64,000 nt of DNA from Streptomyces sp. NBC_01268 (GTDB lineage Bacteria > Actinomycetota > Actinomycetes > Streptomycetales > Streptomycetaceae): NCBI RefSeq assembly GCF_036240795.1, contig NZ_CP108454.1:7190001-7254000 (forward strand), in the 5' to 3' direction. Shown here one piece after another: positions 27,366-35,742 of this stretch; the first letter of the stretch is position 1, and each line of letters begins with the position of its first letter. The notes beneath the pieces were generated by a model, which did not search any database, had not been told where the DNA came from, and worked only from the letters and a program-made list of their open reading frames with translations. A program made the translations under genes and the position numbers.

Positions 27366-28681
27366 CAGACCGGCTCCGCGTCGCGCGCGGTCCGGAAGCC
27401 GGAGAAGATCTGCCGCCGCACCGGCAGGTCCCAGTTGCGGAACGTGCCCCGGCAGGCCACCGGGTCGACGGCGAAGGACCCGCCCCGCAGCACCTTGTGC
27501 TCGGGCCCGAAGAACACCTCCGAGTACTCCTTGTACGGGAAGGCCCGGAAGCCCGGGTACGGCAGGAAGTCGCTCGCCGTCCACTCCCACACGTCGCCGA
27601 TCAGCTGGCGCACCCCGAGCGGGGACGCCCCCTCGGGATAGCTCCCGGCGGGCGCCGGCCCCAGGTGCCGCTGCCCCAGATTGGCGTGTACGGGCTCGGG
27701 GTCGGCGTCCCCCCACGGATAGCGGCGCGAGCGGCCGGCCGCCGGGTCGTGACGGGCGGCCTTCTCCCACTCCGCCTCGGTGGGGAGCCTGCGGCCGGCC
27801 CAGCGGGCGTAGGCGTCCGCCTCGTACCAGCTGACGTGCAGCACCGGCTCCTCCTCGGGCACCGGTTCGGTCACGCCGAACCTGCGGCGCAGCCACCGCC
27901 CGCCGTCCTGGTACCAGAACAGCGGTGCCTCGACGGAGTGTTCGCGGATCTGCGCCCATCCCTCGGGCCGCCACCAGCGCTCCTCGCGGTACCCGCCGTC
28001 GGCCATGAACGCCTGGTAGGCGCCGTTGGTCACGGGGACGGTGTCGATGAAGAAGGCGGGGACGATCACGGTGTGCGCGGGCCGCTCGTTGTCCAGGGCC
28101 CATGGCTCGTCGGAGGTGCCCATCGTGAACGGGCCGCCCGGCACCAGCACCTCGCGCACCACGGGTCCCGAGGTGTGCGTCCGCGGCGGGGCGGGCGCGG
28201 AGAGCGCGGCCGGGCCCCTCCGCAGCTGATGGGTGATCAGCATGGTCTCGTCGTGCTGCTGTTCGTGCTGGGCGATCATCCCGAAGGCGAAGCCCGCGTC
28301 GACCAGCGGGCGGCCCTCCAGGCGGGTGGTGCCCAGGACGTCCAGGACCCGGCCGCGGACGTCCGCCGCGTACGCCCGGGCCTCCGCCGGGGCCAGCAGC
28401 GGCAGCGACGGCCGGGCGGCGCGCGGGTGCCGGAACGCGTCGTACAGCGGGTCGATCTCGGGCCGCAGGGCCTCCCGGCCGGCGACGGCCCGCCACAGCC
28501 ACTGCTCCTCCTGGTTGCCGATGTGCGCCAGGTCCCACACCAGGGGCGACATCAACGGCGAGTGCTGTGCGGTGAGTTCGGAGTCCTCCACGCAGGAGGT
28601 GAGCAGCGCGGTCCGCTCCCGCGCCGTGGTCAGCGCCGTCACGGCCCGCAGCCGCAGCGCCTCCGTGTCCTGCCCGGTCAT
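27365..28681 (-). CDS. egtB: Iron-dependent hercynine oxygenase (sulfoxide synthase)
   Basis: 438 residues. N-terminal DinB-like helical domain holds the iron-binding His53 (WDLAHIGNQEEQ) and the pair His139/His143 (QHEQQHDE); the C-terminal FGE-sulfatase domain shows GGPFTMGTS, PTEAEWEKAAR, GDVWEWTASDF and VLRGGSFA. It joins gamma-glutamylcysteine to hercynine with O2, forming the C-S bond of ergothioneine. ATG overlaps the egtA stop by 4 bp. Confidence 0.95.
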   Translation of the reverse strand: MTGQDTEALRLRAVTALTTARERTALLTSCVEDSELTAQHSPLMSPLVWDLAHIGNQEEQWLWRAVAGREALRPEIDPLYDAFRHPRAARPSLPLLAPAEARAYAADVRGRVLDVLGTTRLEGRPLVDAGFAFGMIAQHEQQHDETMLITHQLRRGPAALSAPAPPRTHTSGPVVREVLVPGGPFTMGTSDEPWALDNERPAHTVIVPAFFIDTVPVTNGAYQAFMADGGYREERWWRPEGWAQIREHSVEAPLFWYQDGGRWLRRRFGVTEPVPEEEPVLHVSWYEADAYARWAGRRLPTEAEWEKAARHDPAAGRSRRYPWGDADPEPVHANLGQRHLGPAPAGSYPEGASPLGVRQLIGDVWEWTASDFLPYPGFRAFPYKEYSEVFFGPEHKVLRGGSFAVDPVACRGTFRNWDLPVRRQIFSGFRTARDAEPV

Positions 28682-29946
28682 GACACCGCCTCCTGAAGCC
28701 CGTCGGCCGGGCAGCCGCCCGGCACCACGTACCGCTCGCGGAACGCTCCGACCGCGCCCACCACGCGGGATGACGCCCCGATCCGCGGCAGCGCCTCCAC
28801 GGCCGCGTCGAACGAGGCCAGCGCGGCGGCGTGCAGCGCCGGGTCGGTGAGGCCGTTGCGGGCCGCCGCGAGCCAGAGCGGATTGCGCGGCGCGGGACCG
28901 CTCGCCGCGCGCGCCGCCAGCGGCAGCGTCGCCCGGTAGGCCGCCTCGGCGGCCTTCGGGTCCTCGAACAGCGCGGTGGTCACGGCCACCGGCACCATCC
29001 ACCCGTCGGCGCCGGACTGCGCGTCGATCATCCGCAGCTCCAGATGCCCGCGCGGCCGCACCGGCGGGAAGAGGGTGGTGACGTGGTAGCGCAGATCGTC
29101 CATCACGGGCGGACGCGGCTCGCCCGTGCGCAGCCACTCCCGGAAGGTCAGCCCCTCCGGCACCGCCCACGGTCCCTCCGGCGTCCGCACGCACAGCACG
29201 GGGGTGTCCAGGACGTGCGCCGCCCACTCGGCCCGCGGCTCGCCGTCGGCCGGCGGGGCGAGGGCCCGTGCCGGGTCGAGATCGGCCCACAGCAGCTGCC
29301 GGGTGGAGCGCCAGCCCGTCCTGCGGCCCCCGTGCACGGGGGAGTTGGCGAAGGCGGCCACCAGCACCGGTCCCAGCAGATGGGCCAGTTCCCAGCGCCG
29401 CCGGTAGCCGAGCGGCCCCGGGCCCTCCACCCCGGCGTCCAGGCAGACCTGCACCGAGGCGGACTCGCACATCATGGCCCGGCCCGAGGGCCCGGTCCTG
29501 CCGAGGGCGATCTCCATCGCGTCGTACCGCGGCTCGTGCAGCACGCGCGCGCGGGGCGCGTGCCACGGGTCGACGCCGTAGCCGCTGAGCCCGAGCCCGA
29601 GCGGGGCGAGCGCCCCGCGCACCGCCTTCAGGTCGGCGGCGAGCGAGTCCAGGCACTCCATGAGGGAGGCGGCGGGCGCCGAGCTGAGCTCCAGCTGCCC
29701 GCCGGGTTCGAAGGTGAGGGCCGAGACCAGCGGCAGGGCCCGTACGGTGTCGATGGCCGCCGCCAGCCGGGGCGGCGGGACGGGCAGCCGGGGGTCACGC
29801 AGATCGTGGACGAGCCACTCCAGCTCGGCCCCGACCGTGCGGGGCGGTCCGGTCTTGAAGCAGATACATCGCAGCAGGTCCTCGGCTTCCGCCTCGCTGA
29901 GCGAGGAACCGCCCCGGGGTATGCCGCTCGTCGGCGACGTGGGCAT
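28678..29946 (-). CDS. egtA: Glutamate-cysteine ligase for ergothioneine synthesis
   Basis: 422 residues, GCS2-type ligase. VGAELEWLVHD at ~38-48 is the glutamate/metal site; FEPGGQLELSSAP and the RGHLELRMIDAQ segment are family marks. It makes gamma-glutamylcysteine for EgtB. ATG at 29946 with the strong AGGAGGTG upstream. First gene of the operon; a good housekeeping-type promoter is visible 31-59 bp upstream. egtE is not in this cluster. Confidence 0.93.
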   Translation of the reverse strand: MPTSPTSGIPRGGSSLSEAEAEDLLRCICFKTGPPRTVGAELEWLVHDLRDPRLPVPPPRLAAAIDTVRALPLVSALTFEPGGQLELSSAPAASLMECLDSLAADLKAVRGALAPLGLGLSGYGVDPWHAPRARVLHEPRYDAMEIALGRTGPSGRAMMCESASVQVCLDAGVEGPGPLGYRRRWELAHLLGPVLVAAFANSPVHGGRRTGWRSTRQLLWADLDPARALAPPADGEPRAEWAAHVLDTPVLCVRTPEGPWAVPEGLTFREWLRTGEPRPPVMDDLRYHVTTLFPPVRPRGHLELRMIDAQSGADGWMVPVAVTTALFEDPKAAEAAYRATLPLAARAASGPAPRNPLWLAAARNGLTDPALHAAALASFDAAVEALPRIGASSRVVGAVGAFRERYVVPGGCPADGLQEAVS

Positions 29947-29976
29947 CGTTGCACCTCCTGGGAAAGCGCTGATTCC

Positions 29977-30005
29977 ACCTAAAGCCACCTCCGGTGGGTG
30001 TGCAA
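29977..30005 (-). promoter_or_regulatory. Candidate promoter of egtABCD
   Basis: On the minus strand TTGCAC (30005-30000), 17 bp, TTAGGT (29982-29977), leading into egtA after a ~25-nt leader. Prediction from consensus. Confidence 0.5.
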
Positions 30006-30076
30006 GAGCGCCTCCCGCGGCGTGGCCGGTAAAACCCGTTGCCGCCCGGAACGCGGGTCGATCATGCTTTCGGGCC

Positions 30077-30910
30077 ATGAGCGCACGACTTCGGGCCCTC
30101 GCCCACGAGACCGAGGAGATCGTGGCGGCCGGCCGCTACACGGCACCGGACGGCCGGACCGTCTCCCTCGCCGAGGAGCTGGCGGCGGCCCTGGCCGGAA
30201 CCAGCCTCCACGGCCCCGGACCCGTCCCCGTCACCCCCGGAACCGGCCGTACGACCCTGATCGAGGTCACCGGCGAGAGCAGCCTCGTCGCCGCCCGGCG
30301 GATGACCCGCGCGGACGCCACCGCCCCCGTCGCGGTCCTCAACTTCGCCTCCGCCCGCAACCCCGGCGGCGGCTACCTCAACGGCGCCCAGGCCCAGGAG
30401 GAGGCCCTGTGCCGCTCCTCCGCCCTGTACGCCACCCTGCTGCGCGCCCCCGCCTACTACGAGCACCACCGCGCGGAGCGCGACCCCTTCTACACCGATC
30501 GGGTCATCCACTCACCCGGCGTGCCCGTCTTCCGCACCGACCGCGGCGTCCTGCTCACCGAACCCTTCACCGTCGGCTTCCTCACCTCGCCCGCGCCGAA
30601 CGCCGGAGTCGTCCGCCGCCAGAGTCCCGAGCGCGCCGGCCGCCTCCCCGCGGCGCTCGCCGCCCGGGCCGAACGGGTCCTGGAGACCGCCGCCGCCCAC
30701 GGCTACCGCAGGCTGGTGCTGGGCGCCTGGGGCTGCGGCGTCTTCCAGAACGACCCCGTCGACGTCGCCGGTGCCTTCAAGGAGTTGATCACCCGCGACG
30801 GGCGGTTCGCCGGCCACTTCGACGAGATCGTCTTCGGCATCCTCGACCGGAGCCGGGACCGCGCCACCCTGGACGCGTTCCGCCGGACCTTCGGTCAGGA
30901 CCAGCCGTAA
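30077..30910 (+). CDS. TIGR02452-family poly(ADP-ribose) glycohydrolase-like protein
   Basis: 277 residues, macrodomain fold. The PARG signature is complete: GGG at 97-99 (NPGGGYLNGAQ) and QEE at 107-109, with the catalytic Glu in QEEALCRSS. TPFIRSP-like APNAGVVR and LVLGAWGCGVFQNDP are also typical. Expected to remove ADP-ribose polymers or monomers from macromolecules. Divergent from egtA; the 3' end overlaps a MazF-like gene by 16 bp. Confidence 0.9.
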   Translation: MSARLRALAHETEEIVAAGRYTAPDGRTVSLAEELAAALAGTSLHGPGPVPVTPGTGRTTLIEVTGESSLVAARRMTRADATAPVAVLNFASARNPGGGYLNGAQAQEEALCRSSALYATLLRAPAYYEHHRAERDPFYTDRVIHSPGVPVFRTDRGVLLTEPFTVGFLTSPAPNAGVVRRQSPERAGRLPAALAARAERVLETAAAHGYRRLVLGAWGCGVFQNDPVDVAGAFKELITRDGRFAGHFDEIVFGILDRSRDRATLDAFRRTFGQDQP

Positions 30911-31311
30911 CGCTCGATCAGCCGCTCCACCACACGGTCGAAGCGCGGCCGGTCCAGCGCGCACGCCTCGCGCCGCATGCCCGAGTCGCGTACCCGCAGC
31001 ACCCGGTCCAGATCCACCCAGGACTCGCGCCGCTCCGCGTCCCACGACCCCGCGCCGATCGGCACCCACTCGCGGTCGTGGTCGTGCCGCTTGCTCGACA
31101 GCTGCACGGCCAGCAGCGTCCCCGCCTCCTCCCGTGCCACCACCAGCACCGGGCGGTCCTTGCCGCGCCCGTCGTTCTCCTCGTACGGCACCCAGGTCCA
31201 CACGATCTCCCCGGGATCGGGATCGCCGTCGTGGTCGGGCGCGTAGGAGGTGCGGACCGCCCCGATGGAGTAGGGGTCGGCCTCGGTCGTGGAGTACAGG
31301 GGAGTCGTCAT
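30895..31311 (-). CDS. PemK/MazF-like protein, no antitoxin adjacent
   Basis: 138 residues. A ~30-residue N-terminal extension precedes the CcdB/PemK-type barrel, recognised by PGEIVWTWVPYEENDGRGKDRP followed by VLVV and LAVQLSSKRH. MazF toxins cut mRNA, but Streptomyces have many long members of this family that lack partner antitoxins, so a toxin role is unproven. No small gene stands next to it. ATG at 31311 after a stretch without a clear RBS. Confidence 0.7.
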   Translation of the reverse strand: MTTPLYSTTEADPYSIGAVRTSYAPDHDGDPDPGEIVWTWVPYEENDGRGKDRPVLVVAREEAGTLLAVQLSSKRHDHDREWVPIGAGSWDAERRESWVDLDRVLRVRDSGMRREACALDRPRFDRVVERLIERYGWS

Positions 31312-31383
31312 CCCCCGCACGCTAGCGCCTGAACGGCCCAGCACGTCGCGCGTGTCGCGCGGAGGATCCGCAGGCTCGTGGCC

Positions 31384-32454
31384 ATGCGCCTCGCCCTCCT
31401 CACCGCCGCCGTCCTGCTGCTGCCCCTCGCCCCGGCCACCGCGGCCGCGGACGGGTCCGCCGACGCCGACACGCCGCCCGCCCGCCGCACCGTCTCCGGC
31501 TGGCTCCCGTACTGGGACCAGGAGGCCGCCTACCTCCAGGCCCTGCGCCACGCCGACCAGCTCCACACCGTCAGCCCCTTCTGGTACGAGGCCAAGGCCG
31601 ACGGCACCGTCACGGACCACCCCGGCGCGGGGGAGCGGCTCATCGTCGACGGACTGCACCGCGCCGGGATCAAGGTCGTGCCCACCGTCATGGAGTCCAT
31701 GCCCGAGGGAGCCCTCGCCGCCCTCGTCACCGACCCCGCCCGGCGCGCCGCCCACGCGGACGCCCTCCTCGCCACCGCCGCCAAGGGCGCCTACGACGGA
31801 CTCGACCTCGACTACGAGACCATCGCCACCACCGGCGACGCCACGTACCCGGCCGTACGCGACGGGTACGCGGCCCTCGTCACCGACGTGTGCGCCCGGC
31901 TGCGCGCCCGCGCCAAGAGCTGTGTCGTCACCCTCATGCCGAAGACCGCCGTCAGCGGCCGTGTCTGGGACTACGCCGCCCTCGGCAGGGCGGCCGACCG
32001 GATCCGGATCATGGGCTACAACCTGCACTGGGCGGGCGGCGCGCCCGGCCCCCTCGCGAGCACCGCCTGGTACGACGAGGTGCTGCGCACCGCCACGGCC
32101 CTCGTCCCCGCCGAGCGCCTCGAACTCGCCCTGCCCGCCTACGGCTGGGACTGGGCCACCCACGCCGACGGCACCCGCGCCGGGAAGACCGCGCACGTCA
32201 CCTGGAAGGAGGCCGAGGCCCTGCGGCGCGCCAAGCACGCCCCGTACCGGTGGGATCCCACCTCCAGCACCCCGTACTTCACCTACCAGGACGGCGCGCA
32301 CACCCGTCACGTCTGGTACCAGGACGCCCGCGGCGTCTTGGGCCACCTGCCCGTCCTGCGCCGCCACGGCGTCACCCACACCGCCCTGTGGGCCCTCGGA
32401 TTCGAGGACCCCGCACTCTGGCCCGTGCTCGCTCAGGGGACCCCGGTCGCCTGA
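31384..32454 (+). CDS. Secreted GH18 glycoside hydrolase
   Basis: 356 residues. Signal peptide ends near residue 22 (APATAAAD). GH18 barrel: SGWLPYWDQ at ~38, and the catalytic DGLDLDYE at 138-145 with proton donor Glu145, then IRIMGYNLHW and the Trp-rich ALPAYGWDW. The closest known types are YaaH/chitinase-like peptidoglycan or chitin hydrolases of short length without carbohydrate modules. ATG at 31384 is preferred; a GTG at 31378 is possible. Confidence 0.87.
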   Translation: MRLALLTAAVLLLPLAPATAAADGSADADTPPARRTVSGWLPYWDQEAAYLQALRHADQLHTVSPFWYEAKADGTVTDHPGAGERLIVDGLHRAGIKVVPTVMESMPEGALAALVTDPARRAAHADALLATAAKGAYDGLDLDYETIATTGDATYPAVRDGYAALVTDVCARLRARAKSCVVTLMPKTAVSGRVWDYAALGRAADRIRIMGYNLHWAGGAPGPLASTAWYDEVLRTATALVPAERLELALPAYGWDWATHADGTRAGKTAHVTWKEAEALRRAKHAPYRWDPTSSTPYFTYQDGAHTRHVWYQDARGVLGHLPVLRRHGVTHTALWALGFEDPALWPVLAQGTPVA

Positions 32455-32515
32455 CATGCGGCTTTCGTGCCCCCATGCGAGTCTGGGAGGAAGATTCACG
32501 ACGGGAGGCACGATC

Positions 32516-32683
32516 GTGGGCAAGAAACAGACCCGGGTCAACAAGGGCGCTCGTACGGGCGGCCACGAGCATCGGACGGCGGCCGCGGAGAAGGAGAGCC
32601 CGCGCTCGGCGGCGTCCGACGCGCCACGCCCGATCCTCGACACCCCGTCCCACCGCAAGGAACGCAAGTTCGGGCACAACTGA
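32516..32683 (+). CDS. Small basic hypothetical protein
   Basis: 55 residues, GTG start with GGGAGG 7 nt upstream. Highly charged and probably disordered (begins VGKKQTRVNKGARTGG, ends HRKERKFGHN). No signal or membrane segment. Family unknown to me; the good RBS and codon use support a real gene. It lies 62 bp after the GH18 gene on the same strand. Confidence 0.6.
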   Translation: MGKKQTRVNKGARTGGHEHRTAAAEKESPRSAASDAPRPILDTPSHRKERKFGHN

Positions 32684-32754
32684 TAGGTGCGTGTACACGT
32701 CAGGGGCGGAGCGTGGATGATGGTCCCCCGTTCACGCTCGTCCCAGGGGGGAAC

Positions 32755-33108
32755 ATGCGCACCACCCGTCTCGTCGCGGCGCTCGCCGGAGCTCTGCTCG
32801 TCGCAGGCCTCACCGCCTGCACGGCGTCCCCCGCACCGGACGCGGGCCCCGAGACGCCCACCCCGGGAATCACCGACCCCCCACAGGCCGCCAAGGGCTC
32901 CATGCCCGACCTCATCGGCGGCAGCGTCGCCGGAGCGATGGCCCAGCTGTCGGGGTCGATGCTCGTCGAGGACGTCTCCGGCAAGGGACGGACCGTGCCC
33001 ATGAACGCCGAGGGCTGGAAGATCTGCACCCAGGAGCCCGGGCCCGGCGCCGCCCTCGACGGGACGCGGATCCACCTCGGCGCCGTCAAGAAGGACGAGA
33101 ACTGCTGA
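32755..33108 (+). CDS. PASTA-domain-like lipoprotein
   Basis: 117 residues. Lipobox LTAC (Cys22), a Pro-rich linker, then one PASTA-like unit (MPDLIGGSVAGAMAQL, with the closing hydrophobic strand IHLGAV). PASTA modules bind peptidoglycan stems or muropeptides. RBS GGGGGGAAC before ATG at 32755. Converges on the flotillin gene. Confidence 0.8.
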   Translation: MRTTRLVAALAGALLVAGLTACTASPAPDAGPETPTPGITDPPQAAKGSMPDLIGGSVAGAMAQLSGSMLVEDVSGKGRTVPMNAEGWKICTQEPGPGAALDGTRIHLGAVKKDENC

Positions 33109-33128
33109 CGACGCCGCACCCCACGCAC

Positions 33129-33166
33129 ACGGGGCCCGGCACCGCACAGGTGCTGCCGGGCCCCGT
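33129..33166. terminator. Bidirectional terminator
   Basis: ACGGGGCCCGGCA (33129-33141) pairs with TGCCGGGCCCCGT (33154-33166), 13-bp stem, between convergent PASTA and flotillin genes. Confidence 0.8.
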
Positions 33167-33179
33167 CGCCGTCGGACGC

Positions 33180-33219
33180 CCCCAGGGCGGGTCCGGACCC
33201 GCCCCAGGGCGGGTCCGGA
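33180..33219. repeat. 17-bp direct repeat with palindromic centre
   Basis: CCCAGGGCGGGTCCGGA is present twice (33180-33196 and 33203-33219). The junction also forms the perfect palindrome GGCGGGTCCGGACCCGCC, a second possible terminator for the flotillin gene. Confidence 0.55.
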
Positions 33220-33249
33220 GAGTCCCGCAGGACCTTCGGACAGACGGCG

Positions 33250-34686
33250 CTACGCTCCGGACGCGGCCCCGTCCCCGTCGCCGACCGTGATCTCCTCCGA
33301 ACGCGGCGCGGGTACCGCGTCCGCCGGCCCCGCTGCCCCGCCGCCGCTCCCGGCCGCGTCCGGGCCCATGGTGGCGAGCAGCCTGCGGGCGACCCCGAGA
33401 CCCGTCCCGCCCATGGTCAGGGCCTTGGCGAACATGTCCGCCATGCCGTCCGCACCGTTCAGCAGCACCATCTGATCCACGTTGCCGAACGCCGAAGCGC
33501 CCGCCTCCACGATCTCCGGCCACCGCTCGGCCAGTTGCTGCGCGACCACCGCCTCCTGGTTCTCGGCGAGCGCCGCCGCCCGCGCCTTGATCGCCTCGGC
33601 CTCCGCGAGACCCTTCGCCCGCGTCGCCTCGGCCACCGCCAGACCCTTCGCGTGCGCCGCCGCGGCCTCCGCCTCACCCGTCACCCGGGTGGCCGTCGCC
33701 GTCGCCGCGCTCGCCAGCTCGGTCTCCTTCGCGTCGGCCTCGGCCGCCGAGATCCGCGCGTCCCGCTCGGCCGCGGCCAGCGTCCGCTTCTCGTACGCCA
33801 GGGCGTCCGCCGGCTTGCGCACGTCCGTCTGCAGCTGTTGCTCCGTACGGTGCGACTCCAGTTCGGCGACCCGGGTCTCCTGGACCACGACCTCCTGACG
33901 CGCCGCCGCGTCGGCCAGCGGACCGGCCTGACGGGCCTTCGCCGACGCCTGGTCGCGCTCGGCCTGGTAGCCCGCCTGGAGGATCTCGCTGTCCCTGGTC
34001 GCCTCCGACATGCGCGCCGCGGCCTGCTGCTCCGCCTCGGTCGCCCGCCGGTTGGCCTCGGCCTGCGCGATCCGCGCGTCCCGCTGGACCGCGGCCGCGT
34101 GCGGCGCCGCCAGGTTCTTGATGTACCCGGTCGGATCCTCGATCTCGTGGATCTGCAGCGAGTCCACGATCAGACCCAGCTTCTCCATCTCCGTGCCACA
34201 GGCCGAACGCGCCTGTCCGGTCAGCTTCTCCCGGTCACGGATCATGTCCTCCACCGTCAACCCGCCGACGATGGCGCGGAGATGACCGGCGAAGACGATG
34301 TGCACCCGCTCGGACATCAGCTTCTGCTGGTCGAGGAAACGCCGGGCGGCGTTGGCGATCGACACGAAGTCGTCGCCCACCTTGAAGATCACCACACCCC
34401 GCACCTTCAGCGGGATGCCCTGGTGCGTGACGCACTCCACCGAGAGCTGGGTCTCGTTGAGGTCGAGCGAGAGCTTCCGCACCGCCTGGACTCCCGGCAT
34501 CACCAGCGTGCCGCGTCCGGTGACGATCCGGAACCCCATGCCTTCGCCGAGCCCCTCCATCTTGTGGTTGGAACCGGAGATGATCAACGCCTCGTTGGGC
34601 TCAGCGACGCGCCACATCATTTTGAACAGAGCGATCAGAACGGCCAGCGCGCCGACGACGGCGCCCGCCAGGATCCCGAGGCTCAT
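33250..34686 (-). CDS. Flotillin-like SPFH/Band 7 protein
   Basis: 478 residues. Membrane hairpin or helix at ~5-25 (LAGAVVGALAVLIALFKMMW), SPFH domain ~30-190 (EPNEALIISG, GIPLKVRGVVIFKVGDD, LTVEDMIRDREKL), then a long Ala/Glu-rich coiled coil (~200-400) and a C-terminal domain (FGNVDQMVLLNGADGMADMF). It should assemble at membrane microdomains. ATG at 34686 with AAGGGGA upstream is preferred to an earlier GTG. The small NfeD-like gene upstream on the same strand is the usual flotillin partner. Confidence 0.9.
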   Translation of the reverse strand: MSLGILAGAVVGALAVLIALFKMMWRVAEPNEALIISGSNHKMEGLGEGMGFRIVTGRGTLVMPGVQAVRKLSLDLNETQLSVECVTHQGIPLKVRGVVIFKVGDDFVSIANAARRFLDQQKLMSERVHIVFAGHLRAIVGGLTVEDMIRDREKLTGQARSACGTEMEKLGLIVDSLQIHEIEDPTGYIKNLAAPHAAAVQRDARIAQAEANRRATEAEQQAAARMSEATRDSEILQAGYQAERDQASAKARQAGPLADAAARQEVVVQETRVAELESHRTEQQLQTDVRKPADALAYEKRTLAAAERDARISAAEADAKETELASAATATATRVTGEAEAAAAHAKGLAVAEATRAKGLAEAEAIKARAAALAENQEAVVAQQLAERWPEIVEAGASAFGNVDQMVLLNGADGMADMFAKALTMGGTGLGVARRLLATMGPDAAGSGGGAAGPADAVPAPRSEEITVGDGDGAASGA

Positions 34687-34767
34687 GGGCAGGTCCCCCT
34701 TCACCGGAGCCGTGCGGTTCCGGTGAAGGGAGTGTGCGCCCGGTGCGACCGCCGATCAATGGATCGG

Positions 34768-34986
34768 TCAACTGCCGTACGCGGCTGTGACATAGACGGT
34801 GCGCGGCGGTAGATGTTCCACGACCGTCACGACGGTTCCGGTCTCGATCCGCTCCGCGGGGGAGGCCGGATAGGCGAGGAAATGCTCGGCACCACCCCGG
34901 ATGCGGACGATCACCTCACCGACGAGGCCGGGTCCGACAGTGCCGGTCACCCGGCCGAGCAGTCCCACCATCGAAGCGTCGTCCAT
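34768..34986 (-). CDS. NfeD-like OB-fold protein
   Basis: 72 residues, only the soluble beta-barrel found at the C-terminus of NfeD proteins (MVGLLGRVTGTVGPGLVGEV at the start of the barrel). No membrane helix. An ATG at 35010 would add eight residues and overlap the upstream hydrolase gene by 10 bp; I use 34986. NfeD proteins pair with flotillins, which matches the gene 81 bp downstream. Confidence 0.7.
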   Translation of the reverse strand: MDDASMVGLLGRVTGTVGPGLVGEVIVRIRGGAEHFLAYPASPAERIETGTVVTVVEHLPPRTVYVTAAYGS

Positions 34987-35000
34987 GCACAGACGGTACG

Positions 35001-35708
35001 TCAGATCCATCCGTCCAGGGCGGACATGAACCCGTCGAAGTCGTCCCGCTGGATCGTGTGGCCCGCCCCGGCCACGGTGCGGACGTGGAAGCCGCGCTCC
35101 TGGAAGACCCGGGCCCGCTCCGGGGAGACCAGCATGCTCGGGTCGGCCAGCATCAGCAGCGAGGGCACCACCGGGTGCCCCGGCGCCAGGTCCTTGCCGG
35201 CGAACGGGCTCAGACCGTGCGCCGAGCGCTCGTCCCAGAGGCGTACGGAATCGAGCTCGATGTCCAGGTCCTCCTCGGCCCAGCGCGGGTTGAACTCCCT
35301 CACGTGCTCCCGGGTCAGCGACTTGGCCTGGGTGAACAGCTCGGCCCGGAAGCCGCTGCGGCCCGACGGCAGGTACCAGGCCGGGTCCACGTACACGGCC
35401 CGGCGCGGGGCGAGCCGCTCCACCGCGGTCGCCAGGGTGAGGCCGCCGAGCGAGTGGCCGATCGCCAACTCGGCCCCGGCGGGCAGGGTTTCGACCAGGT
35501 CGTCGGCGTAGTCCTGCGGCCCGTACCCCGAGGGCCCGCCGGCCCGCCCGCTGGCACCGTGGCCGCGCAGGTCGACGGCCACCACCCGGTAGCCGCGCTC
35601 GGCGAGCGCGGGTCCGACCCGCCGCCAGGTGCGGTGGTCGGCCATGATCCCGTGGACCAGGAGCGCGACGCGCTCGCCGGTTCCCCACGTGGTGGTGTGC
35701 AACTGCAC
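35001..35708 (-). CDS. Alpha/beta-fold hydrolase
   Basis: 235 residues. Oxyanion loop LLVHGIMADHRTW (~16-28), nucleophile Ser86 in GHSLGG, and the catalytic His in VAGAGHTIQRDD near the C-terminus; LMLADPSM probably supplies the acid. Single domain with a short cap, cytoplasmic. Substrate unknown. GTG at 35708 with AGAGAGG ahead. It follows the MFS gene by 34 bp on the same strand, so it may be co-transcribed and act on the imported compound. Confidence 0.85.
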   Translation of the reverse strand: MQLHTTTWGTGERVALLVHGIMADHRTWRRVGPALAERGYRVVAVDLRGHGASGRAGGPSGYGPQDYADDLVETLPAGAELAIGHSLGGLTLATAVERLAPRRAVYVDPAWYLPSGRSGFRAELFTQAKSLTREHVREFNPRWAEEDLDIELDSVRLWDERSAHGLSPFAGKDLAPGHPVVPSLLMLADPSMLVSPERARVFQERGFHVRTVAGAGHTIQRDDFDGFMSALDGWI

Positions 35709-35742
35709 GGCGGTGCCTCTCTGCGGGGTGCGCGGGCGGTGT

